DNA from: JBGPIT01 sp041485125
GTDB taxonomy: Bacteria; Desulfobacterota; Binatia; UTPRO1
Direction: 5' to 3'
DNA: 5,495 bases
NCBI GenBank assembly: GCA_041485125.1
Contig: JBGPIT010000346.1
Span: 1-5,495 of the forward strand
Shown: piece by piece, positions 1-5,495 of the stretch
Position numbering within the stretch: position 1 is the stretch's first letter
Layout: every line of letters starts with the position of its first letter
The notes under the pieces: generated by a model
Seen by the model: the letters and a program-made list of their open reading frames with translations, nothing else
Told to the model about the DNA's origin: nothing
The model's database searches: none
Translations under genes and position numbers: made by a program

Positions 1-267
1 GCCGAGCTGGCCGACACGGATGCGCTTGGTCTGCATGCCGACGAACAGGTCGAGGAGCACCGGGTTGTTGGAGAGCTCGAAGCCCTCGACGTGGAAGTGG
101 TGCTCGGTGAAGCTGATCGAGTCGTACCCGAGGTCGTCGGCGAGGCGCGCCTGCTCGCCGAGCTCGTGCAGCATGCGCTGGTAGAGGTCGCCGCGGAGCC
201 CCGCCATGCCGCGCTCGATCTCGGCGCGGCTGCCCACCGACGGCAGGTAGAAGAGGGAGACTTTCAT
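1..267 (-). CDS. Luciferase-like (LLM class) flavin-dependent monooxygenase, N-terminal part
   Basis: The reverse strand from the ATG at 267 reads 89 codons without a stop and runs off the left edge, so only the N-terminus is present. It starts MKVSLFYLPSVG, a typical first beta strand of the luciferase-like TIM barrel. A helix rich in E, Q, A and R follows, then DLGYDSISFTEHHF (residues 45-58). The EHH at 55-57 matches the region of bacterial luciferase alpha chains and related oxidoreductases that lies near the flavin. The segment NNPVLLDLFVGMQTKRIRVG is typical of this superfamily. Family members use reduced FMN and oxygen to oxidise organic substrates in the cytoplasm; the substrate cannot be told from this fragment. 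The start is well fixed, because an in-frame TAA lies eight codons upstream and no other ATG intervenes. No well-spaced Shine-Dalgarno is visible: AAGGA lies 18 bases upstream. The gene is 85 bases downstream of the patatin stop on the same strand, so read-through is possible. Confidence 0.88.
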   Translation of the reverse strand, partial: MKVSLFYLPSVGSRAEIERGMAGLRGDLYQRMLHELGEQARLADDLGYDSISFTEHHFHVEGFELSNNPVLLDLFVGMQTKRIRVGQLG

Positions 268-314
268 CGTGCGAGCGCCGCCCCGTCCTTACGTCGATCA
301 GCGACCGTGGTCCA

Positions 315-346
315 CCGCCGCGCGGCGGCGCCGACGCCGATCGGCG
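315..346. repeat. Two adjacent GC-rich perfect palindromes between the patatin and LLM genes
   Basis: CCGCCGCGCGGCGG at 315-328 and CGCCGATCGGCG at 335-346 are each perfectly self-complementary, separated by six bases. They lie directly downstream of the patatin stop codon (353-355). In the RNA they could form stems, but no T-tract follows on the minus strand, so a classical intrinsic terminator is not supported. They could be a processing or attenuating structure between the two same-strand genes, a protein binding site, or chance in very GC-rich DNA. Confidence 0.35.
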
Positions 347-352
347 CGTATG

Positions 353-3300
353 TCAGTTCAGCTCGCGCTTCGTGGGCTTGTACTTGCTGACGTAGGACTC
401 CACGCTCGTCACGAACATGTCCACGCTGGCGATGGGCGTGGGACAGATGGTCGCGATCGTGGTCATCCCCAGGGCCCGATAGCTCTCGAACTGCGACTCG
501 GAGAACCACTGATCGACGGTGCTCTCGTGCGGAAAGGTGTCGGACGAACGGGCGTAGTTGTAGACGTCGTAGGGCTCGATCTCGCAGAGCGTCGGCTTGA
601 TGTAGATCAAACGTCCCTCCCGCCCTTCGCCGTCTCCGTCGACGGCCGCATAGTCGATGCTGGCGATCGCGCAGTACGTGCCGAGCGTCGGCCGGGTCCG
701 CGACCGAATCAGGATACGCTTCTTGAAGGCGATCGAGATCCCGAGGTCGGTGCGCACCTTGCGGAGCACGTTGCCGAGGTCGTCGAAGTCGCAGTGCGGG
801 TCGGCACCGGCGTCGCACACGACGATGGTGTGCACGCGGCGCAGCACCATCTCGTACACGCCGAGGTTGTCGAAATGTCCGCCGTCCGAGAGGTTCACGT
901 AGGGACTCTGGTCGTCGGTGAGGCCGAACGCTTCGGCGAAGATCATGCGGGCAGAGCTCGTGGGCGCGGTGCGCCCGAACGTCGCGTCGCCCGCCGGCCC
1001 GGGGTTGCCGAGCCAAATCCCGAGGCGCGCGTTGAAGAGCGTCATGACGAACGTCAACAACGGCGACGAGCTGTAGCCCATGTTCGGGTTCGCCGCCGCG
1101 CCCGAGGTCGCCATCGCCGTCCCGAGCGAGACGCCGCCGCGGCGTTGCGGGGCGTTACCTGAGCGGGCCGCGCACGTGCCGCCGTAGTGTTCGGTGCGCC
1201 GGTAGCCGAGCCGGTAGTTTCCGCAATGGAGCGGCGACATCGTGAAGCTCGCCGACTTCCGCTGCTGCCACGCGAGCTCGTCGCCGCCGACGAGGTTGCA
1301 CGCCACGTTCACCACCGGGAACGGCCGGTTGTCGGCGAGGTCGGCGAGCGGAATGTTGTCGTCGGGATCAAACCCGGTGAAGGGGTTCGGCTGGCGGTTC
1401 TCGTTGCTCGCCCCGAGGTACGCGCGCATGAGGCGGTTGCGGTACATCGCCTGGAGGGAGAATCGGTTGACGTTCACCACGCGTCCCATCGCGACGCCGA
1501 CGGCGAAGAGCGCCGCCATCAACGCCGCGACGGCGCTCCACGCGTAGGAACCGCTCGGAGCGTCGGCCGGTCCGCTCGGGAACGCCGCGATCAGGTCACG
1601 GACACCGGTCGCGAGGAGCATGGCGAACACCAGGCAGAAAAGCGGCAGGCCGAGCTGCAGCGCGTATCCCCGCCATCCGGGCGTCGTCTGCGCCGCCGCG
1701 TCCGCATGGCCGGGCGTCGCGCTGCTCTTGCCGAGCGCGCTCACCGCCCACCCGAGCACGGTCGCGAAGCCGCCGCCGGCGAGATATGCCCAGAAGCGGT
1801 CGAGACCGGTACCCGCGAGCCAGTCGAGCGCGCGCGGCCCGTACAGCGCGACCGCGCTGCCGACGGTCCAGGTGGCGATCGCGATCAGGAACCACGCCGA
1901 CCATCGCGCCCACCACTCGCGCTCGGCGTCGCCGTGCTCTGGGCGCCGCCCGCGCTCTTCCGAAACGCTGGCGAACCCGACGAAGAGGGTCTTGCCGAGC
2001 AGCACCGGCCCGAGCACCAGCATCGGGGCGACCACGGCGAGGAGCATGCGGTGGGTCTCCTTGGCGAGCGTCTCCTGCCACCTGACGAACAGGCTCCAAT
2101 AGAGGAGCGCCATCAACGTCCCCGCGAGTGTGGCCGCCAGGACGTCCCCGAGCAGATAGGTGCGCGTCCGGCCGAAAATCGGCTTCTGGAGCGCCGTCGA
2201 CACGACCAGCGCCCCGACCGGCGTCCCGATCGCCCAGATCGCGCACAGGGCGAGGAGCTCGGTCGTCGCCAGTGGCGGCGCCGCGACGGCGGCTCCCGCG
2301 ATGAACGGCACCGCGAGCAGCTGCGGCAGCAGTCCCGCGAGGAGAAAGCGGTGCTCGAGGCGCATTCCGAGCCATACCGCGTCGGGTTTCTCGACGTCGG
2401 CGCGGAGCAGGTTCATCCAGAAGAGACCCCAGAATCCGAGCCCGACGCCGATCGAGAAGAGCGTCGACGGGTCACGGGTGATCGCCTGCGGCGCCCTCGA
2501 CGCCACGAGCCAGGGGACGGCGAGCGCGAAGGCGAGGAACGGCAGGATGACGAGCCAATTGAGCACGATGTTGCGGAGGACGATCACCAGCGCCGACCAC
2601 GTGTCGGCCGAGAGCAGGCCGGTGCGCGGCGTGAGGTAGTTGCTGTAGCGGCGCAAGTGACGGACGGGGGCGGGCTCGGGCGCGAGTGGATGATTGTCGG
2701 TGGGGATGGTGAGGGCCCGGACGATCGCCGAGAGCGGCTTCGCCGTGGTCTTCTTGGCGCGCTCATGCTCGATCCAGGTGCTGAGCCAGCTCGCGATGTA
2801 GCCGCCCCCGGAGACGCTCGAGAGATAGTGGCAGCGCTCGAGAAACCCGACCCGCGCGAGCTCTTGGAGCGCCCCGAGATTGAAGGTCGCGCTGCGAATT
2901 CCGCCGCCCGAGAGACAGAGCGCGGTGGTGGGGTGGCCGTGCTGATGGATCAAATCAAAGAGGACGCCGAGCCGCGCGCTCTCGCTTACCTCCGCATCGA
3001 CCCGCGTCTCCGCGCGCGCGCGCCAGTCGGGATCGTCGGTCACGTGCGCGTGCTCGTCGAGCAAGACGTCCGAGGTCGGCAAGACCGGCGCCGCGGTCGC
3101 GCTGATCTCGATGGCGAGGGGCGTACACGGCGGGCATTCCACGCGCAGCGTCGCGGCGGCCGGCGCCGATCCGCCGCGGTAGTCGACGCGAACGCGGACG
3201 GTGCCCGGCCGGGTGTCGATCGACGGCGGCACGACCGTGAAGCCGTGCTCCGCGCATTCCTGTACCGACGCCGGGTTCAGCGTGACGGTGGCAGGCGTCG

Positions 3301-3424
3301 GTGGCGCCGCGGCGCCGGTGGACTCCACGCGTACGATCAGCCAGCGGGTACGGGCACGCTGGAGCTCGAAGGCGAGAGCGGTCGCGTCGGCGACGAGTCG
3401 GGCTTTGCGTTGGCGTACGGACAT
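353..3424 (-). CDS. Large membrane-embedded patatin-like phospholipase (1,023 aa)
   Basis: Patatin enzymes are Ser-Asp dyad acyl hydrolases that cleave fatty acids from lipids. Three features are visible. The oxyanion-loop motif GGGIR is at residues 173-177 (LCLSGGGIRSATFNLGAL). The nucleophile elbow SVSGG is at 203-207, with Ser205 the likely nucleophile. The aspartate motif DGG is at 847-849 (NLSDGGHFDNLGVYE). AMATSGAAANPNMGY (about 770-784) fits the conserved strand and helix of the patatin core. Residues 1 to about 150 are a separate beta-rich N-terminal region with a CPPC at 97-100; I do not recognise it. Between the catalytic halves lie about ten hydrophobic segments, near 285-308, 321-340, 360-382, 387-411, 423-447, 459-482, 507-528, 544-564, 587-614 and 627-650. 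Most patatins are 300-400 residues and lack such an insert, although large patatin-like proteins with membrane segments are known in bacteria. The frame is open back to a GTG at 3511, but the ATG at 3424 is preferred because AGGA sits nine bases before it. The lipid substrate is unknown. Confidence 0.9.
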   Translation of the reverse strand: MSVRQRKARLVADATALAFELQRARTRWLIVRVESTGAAAPPTPATVTLNPASVQECAEHGFTVVPPSIDTRPGTVRVRVDYRGGSAPAAATLRVECPPCTPLAIEISATAAPVLPTSDVLLDEHAHVTDDPDWRARAETRVDAEVSESARLGVLFDLIHQHGHPTTALCLSGGGIRSATFNLGALQELARVGFLERCHYLSSVSGGGYIASWLSTWIEHERAKKTTAKPLSAIVRALTIPTDNHPLAPEPAPVRHLRRYSNYLTPRTGLLSADTWSALVIVLRNIVLNWLVILPFLAFALAVPWLVASRAPQAITRDPSTLFSIGVGLGFWGLFWMNLLRADVEKPDAVWLGMRLEHRFLLAGLLPQLLAVPFIAGAAVAAPPLATTELLALCAIWAIGTPVGALVVSTALQKPIFGRTRTYLLGDVLAATLAGTLMALLYWSLFVRWQETLAKETHRMLLAVVAPMLVLGPVLLGKTLFVGFASVSEERGRRPEHGDAEREWWARWSAWFLIAIATWTVGSAVALYGPRALDWLAGTGLDRFWAYLAGGGFATVLGWAVSALGKSSATPGHADAAAQTTPGWRGYALQLGLPLFCLVFAMLLATGVRDLIAAFPSGPADAPSGSYAWSAVAALMAALFAVGVAMGRVVNVNRFSLQAMYRNRLMRAYLGASNENRQPNPFTGFDPDDNIPLADLADNRPFPVVNVACNLVGGDELAWQQRKSASFTMSPLHCGNYRLGYRRTEHYGGTCAARSGNAPQRRGGVSLGTAMATSGAAANPNMGYSSSPLLTFVMTLFNARLGIWLGNPGPAGDATFGRTAPTSSARMIFAEAFGLTDDQSPYVNLSDGGHFDNLGVYEMVLRRVHTIVVCDAGADPHCDFDDLGNVLRKVRTDLGISIAFKKRILIRSRTRPTLGTYCAIASIDYAAVDGDGEGREGRLIYIKPTLCEIEPYDVYNYARSSDTFPHESTVDQWFSESQFESYRALGMTTIATICPTPIASVDMFVTSVESYVSKYKPTKRELN

Positions 3425-3433
3425 GGAGAGCCG

Positions 3434-3437
3434 TCCT
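3434..3437 (-). promoter_or_regulatory. Shine-Dalgarno site deciding the patatin start
   Basis: The reverse strand reads TAGGACGG upstream of the ATG at 3424, with nine bases between AGGA and the start codon. This supports the ATG over the in-frame GTG at 3511. The 29 extra residues that the GTG would add are rich in Arg and Ser and show no recognisable domain or signal peptide. Confidence 0.55.
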
Positions 3438-3504
3438 ATGCGCCGGTGATCGAGTCGGCGCTTCGAGAGAGAATTCCCGCTCCAGGTAGCGGCAGGCGGC
3501 CGCG

Positions 3505-3531
3505 ATAACACCGGCCGTCGAGCCGCTTCAA
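3505..3531 (-). promoter_or_regulatory. Weak sigma70-like promoter candidate for the patatin gene
   Basis: On the reverse strand TTGAAG (3526-3531) and TGTTAT (3505-3510) each match four of six consensus positions, with a 15-base spacer that is shorter than the ideal 17. Transcription would start a few bases below 3500, downstream of the alternative GTG start and about 75 bases before the preferred ATG. Two weak hexamers in GC-rich DNA are thin evidence, and the organism's promoter consensus may differ. Confidence 0.2.
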
Positions 3532-3635
3532 TGACGGAGACCGTGAACCGAACGCGAATGGCTCACGATGGTGCAGGATATCGGCTCCTGGCCGAGCGTC
3601 TTGCACGAGATCGGCGCGGCGCGTATCGCGGCGAC

Positions 3636-3851
3636 ATGGCTCAAGTAGACGTCGACCCGATCGATACGGCGCTCGTCGACGCGTCGCGCGAGGTCGCGGC
3701 GCGGCTGCGTGACGTCGCTGAACGGCTCGAGCAGCTTCCGCCTCCCGCCGCGGCGGATCTTCTCGCCGCGCTCGGCGATCCGGCGCGCCTCTTCTTGCGA
3801 ACCGCCGAACGCTTGATCGCGCGGGCGGCGTGGACGGCGGCGACGCGGTGA
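3636..3851 (+). CDS. Probable small helical protein of unknown function (71 aa)
   Basis: The frame from the ATG at 3636 to the TGA at 3849-3851 encodes 71 residues. Codon usage looks real: about 80% of third positions are G or C (57 of 71), with the second position much lower. The same frame is open back to an ATG at 3531, but those 35 extra codons have only about 60% G/C at third positions, so coding more likely begins at 3636. The protein shows a helix of about 25 residues with hydrophobics at regular spacing (TALVDASREVAARLRDVAERL), a proline break (QLPPP), and a second helix (AADLLAALGDPARLFLRTAERL). There is no signal peptide or clear membrane segment, and I recognise no family. It diverges from the patatin gene and converges on the NADH dehydrogenase. 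No strong Shine-Dalgarno is visible. It could be a spurious frame in GC-rich DNA. Confidence 0.42.
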   Translation: MAQVDVDPIDTALVDASREVAARLRDVAERLEQLPPPAAADLLAALGDPARLFLRTAERLIARAAWTAATR

Positions 3852-3865
3852 CAGCGCGCGCGCCC

Positions 3866-3880
3866 GTGCGGCATCCGCAC
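3866..3880. terminator. Short hairpin in the convergent gap, possible terminator element
   Basis: GTGCGG, a CAT loop and CCGCAC form a perfect 6-bp stem 14 bases after the stop of the small plus-strand gene and 77 bases beyond the stop of the minus-strand NADH dehydrogenase. Being symmetrical, it could act on either strand. Neither side has a run of T, so it is not a standard intrinsic terminator. Its position between convergent genes is the main support. Confidence 0.25.
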
Positions 3881-3911
3881 CCTACCCCGTAGCACGGCGC
3901 GCGCGGCGCGG

Positions 3912-3924
3912 GTGACGTCGTCAC
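3912..3924. repeat. 13-base interrupted palindrome in the convergent gap
   Basis: GTGACG, a single T and CGTCAC form a perfect inverted repeat 33 bases from the stop codon of the NADH dehydrogenase gene. The one-base centre makes it a poor RNA hairpin, so if it is functional it is more likely a protein binding site. It may be chance. Confidence 0.2.
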
Positions 3925-3957
3925 GGGCGCGCGGTGCGGTGCCGATCCAGTCGTCGA

Positions 3958-5277
3958 CTATGCGCCGCGCGCGGCGCGCCCCTCGCTCTGCGCGGCGCGC
4001 TCGCCGTCGACGCACGGCGCGCGGTCGCCCGTGATCAAGCGCGCGCCGCGGTGCCACGTCAGGTAGGTCCACGCCCACTGTGTCAGCACCAGCAGCCGGT
4101 TCTCGAACTCGACGAGATACATGATGTGGACGAACAGCCACGCGAGCCACGCGAGGTAGCCGCTCAGCTCGACCGGGCCGATCGCGGCGACGGCGGCGCC
4201 GCGGCCGATCACCGCCATACTGCCGCGGTCGAAGTAGCGGAACGGCTCCGGCTGCTCACCGCGCAGGCGGCGCGTGATCGTCTTCGCGACGTGGCGCCCT
4301 TGCTGCATCGCGACCGGCGCCACGCCGGGCAGCGGCGTGCCGGTCTGGTGCGTGAACGACGCGAGATCGCCGATCACGAAGATCTCGGCGTGACCCGGCA
4401 CGCTGAGATCCGGCTGCACGACCACGCGGCCGACCTGGTCGAGCGCCGCGCCGGTGGCGCGCGCGACGGCACGGCCGAGCGGCGACGCGGCGACGCCCGC
4501 CGCCCACATGACGGTATGGGTCGGAATCCGCTCGCGCGTCTCGCCGACGCGGACGGTGACCACGCCCGGCTCGATCGCGGTGACCAGGGTCTTGGTGCGG
4601 ACGTCGACGCCGAGACGTTCGAGCGCGCGCGCCGCCTTCGCGCTCAGCGCCGGCGAGTACGTCGGCAGGACACGGTCCGTACCCTCGACCAGGAGGATGC
4701 GTGCCTCGCGCGGGTCGATGGTGCGGAAGTCGCGCCGCATCGTCTCGGTCGCGATCTCGGCGAGCGCGCCGGCGAGCTCGACACCGGTCGGTCCGCCGCC
4801 GACCAGGACGAATGTGAGCCAGACGTTGCGGCGCGCCGGATCGGGCTCGCGCTCGGCGGACTCGAAGGCGAGCAGGACGCGGGCGCGGATCTCGGTCGCG
4901 TCCTCGATCGTCTTCAAGCCGGGCGCGAGCGGCTCCCAGGCCTCGTTGCCGAAGTAGTGATGGCTGGCACCCGACGCGACGATCAGCGAGTCGTACGGGA
5001 TGCGGCCGTCGCGGAGGACCACCTCGCGGCGGGTCACATCGAAGTCGTCCACCTCGCCGAGCAGCACGCGTGCATTCGCTTGCCGCTTCAGGACCGCACG
5101 CAGCGGCGAGGCGATGTCGCCCGGCGAAAGGCCACCCGTCGCGACTTGGTAGAGCAGGGGCTGGAACAGGTGGAAATTGCGGCGGTCGACGAGCGTCACC
5201 TCGACCGGCGCGCGCGCGAGCGCTTGCGCCGCGTACAGGCCGCCGAACCCGCCACCGACGATGACCACACGCTCCAC
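3958..5277 (-). CDS. ndh: Type II NADH:quinone oxidoreductase (NDH-2), FAD-dependent
   Basis: This single-subunit peripheral membrane flavoenzyme passes electrons from NADH to the quinone pool without pumping protons. The 439 residues match the usual 400-450. The first Rossmann fold starts at once, with GGGFGG at 8-13 and Asp31 ending its second strand (FAD binding). NFHLFQPLLYQVATG at 34-48 is a hallmark of the family. The second Rossmann fold has GGGPTGVELAGA at 160-171 and Glu198 at the end of its second strand, an acidic residue favouring NADH over NADPH. VIGDLASF at 301-308 holds the conserved Asp304 for FAD, and APVAMQQG at 320-327 fits the quinone-site motif. An aromatic hydrophobic stretch (373-408) probably anchors the C-terminus to the inner membrane face. 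The last 20 or so residues are a polar Ala/Arg-rich tail. The start is a GTG: an in-frame TAG lies ten codons upstream, and the nearby ATG at 5279 is out of frame. No strong Shine-Dalgarno is visible. Confidence 0.94.
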   Translation of the reverse strand: MERVVIVGGGFGGLYAAQALARAPVEVTLVDRRNFHLFQPLLYQVATGGLSPGDIASPLRAVLKRQANARVLLGEVDDFDVTRREVVLRDGRIPYDSLIVASGASHHYFGNEAWEPLAPGLKTIEDATEIRARVLLAFESAEREPDPARRNVWLTFVLVGGGPTGVELAGALAEIATETMRRDFRTIDPREARILLVEGTDRVLPTYSPALSAKAARALERLGVDVRTKTLVTAIEPGVVTVRVGETRERIPTHTVMWAAGVAASPLGRAVARATGAALDQVGRVVVQPDLSVPGHAEIFVIGDLASFTHQTGTPLPGVAPVAMQQGRHVAKTITRRLRGEQPEPFRYFDRGSMAVIGRGAAVAAIGPVELSGYLAWLAWLFVHIMYLVEFENRLLVLTQWAWTYLTWHRGARLITGDRAPCVDGERAAQSEGRAARGA

Positions 5278-5402
5278 ATCGAATGGTCTACGGACGGGCG
5301 CGCGCTACGTCAACGCGCTGCGTCGGGCGTGGGCGCGACGCCGGTCGTGTGGTCGGACGTGCTCGACAACGACGCGCGCCGTGAGGCAACGTGCCGGCTC
5401 AC

Positions 5403-5495
5403 ATGACCGAGACCCGAACGGACTCTCCCACCTTCGCCGACGAGCCCTCGCACGTCGGGCTCCTGCGCGAATCGCTCCGCCGTTTCGTCGCGCGC
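5403..5495 (+). CDS. Probable acyl-CoA dehydrogenase, N-terminal fragment
   Basis: From the ATG at 5403 the frame is open for 31 codons to the right edge. The translation starts MTETRTDSPTF and continues HVGLLRESLRRFVAR. The L-R-x-x-L-R-R-F-V-A-R pattern is typical of the first helix of acyl-CoA dehydrogenases, FAD enzymes that introduce the alpha-beta double bond into acyl-CoA thioesters and pass electrons to ETF. Only this helix is visible, so the family call rests on a short segment. An in-frame GTG at 5391 (after a TGA at 5382-5384) is an alternative start: GAGG at 5383-5386 is four bases from that GTG but 16 from the ATG, so the start is uncertain. The gene diverges from the NADH dehydrogenase across a 125-base gap in which I see no clear promoter. 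Confidence 0.58.
   Translation, partial: MTETRTDSPTFADEPSHVGLLRESLRRFVAR

Noticed and set aside
264..1016. A 250-codon minus-strand frame overlapping the 3' end of the patatin gene and the LLM start
   Set aside because: It is an Arg/His-rich shadow of the patatin frame with no motif of its own.
1187..3508. A 773-codon open frame on the plus strand opposite the patatin gene
   Set aside because: Its product is almost all Arg, Glu, Gly, Ala, Asp and His with no motif or hydrophobic core. Long antisense frames of this kind are normal opposite high-GC genes, while the minus strand shows clear patatin motifs and membrane segments.
3425..3511. Extension of the patatin to the GTG start at 3511
   Set aside because: The 29 added residues are basic, with no domain or signal peptide, and the ATG at 3424 has a well-placed AGGA. 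The longer form cannot be excluded.
3531..3635. Longer start for the small plus-strand gene at the ATG at 3531
   Set aside because: Third-position G/C in these 35 codons is much lower than downstream, and the residues add no ordered pattern.
3641..4150. A 169-codon minus-strand frame overlapping both the small gene and the end of the NADH dehydrogenase gene
   Set aside because: It is Arg/Ala-rich with no recognisable motif, overlaps a confident gene on the same strand in another frame, and its codon positions do not show the expected third-position G/C peak in the part opposite the small gene.
3934..5406. A 490-codon open frame on the plus strand opposite the NADH dehydrogenase gene
   Set aside because: It has the same low-complexity charged composition and mirrors a gene with unmistakable FAD and NADH motifs.

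Overview
This is a GC-rich bacterial window of 5,495 bases with tight gene packing. It holds two complete genes that can be recognised, one probable small gene and two genes cut off by the window edges. The gene mix is a luciferase-like flavin monooxygenase, a very large membrane patatin, a type II NADH dehydrogenase and an acyl-CoA dehydrogenase. This is typical of high-GC environmental bacteria with much lipid and fatty-acid metabolism, such as Binatota/'Deltaproteobacteria', Myxococcota or actinomycete relatives. The sequence alone does not settle the phylum. There is no sign of a phage, transposon, CRISPR array, tRNA or rRNA.

Layout, left to right. (1) Bases 1-267, minus: the first 89 residues of a luciferase-like (LLM) flavin-dependent monooxygenase, which continues beyond the left edge. 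(2) Bases 268-352: a short gap with two perfect GC-rich palindromes. (3) Bases 353-3424, minus: a 1,023-residue patatin-like phospholipase whose catalytic halves are separated by about ten predicted membrane helices. It reads toward the LLM gene and could be co-transcribed with it. (4) Bases 3425-3635: a divergent intergenic region with the patatin ribosome binding site and one weak promoter candidate. (5) Bases 3636-3851, plus: a probable 71-residue helical protein of unknown function. (6) Bases 3852-3957: a convergent gap with short hairpins. (7) Bases 3958-5277, minus: a full-length type II NADH:quinone oxidoreductase starting with GTG. (8) Bases 5278-5402: a short divergent gap. (9) Bases 5403-5495, plus: the first 31 codons of a probable acyl-CoA dehydrogenase.

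A loose theme is possible. A membrane lipase would release fatty acids, an acyl-CoA dehydrogenase would begin their oxidation, and NDH-2 would return the resulting NADH electrons to the quinone pool. These genes are not all in one operon, so the link is inference. The most notable object is the patatin: its nucleophile and catalytic aspartate lie on opposite sides of a roughly 365-residue membrane insert. Charge distribution in the loops suggests that both catalytic halves face the cytoplasm. I did not find a convincing new multi-gene system.
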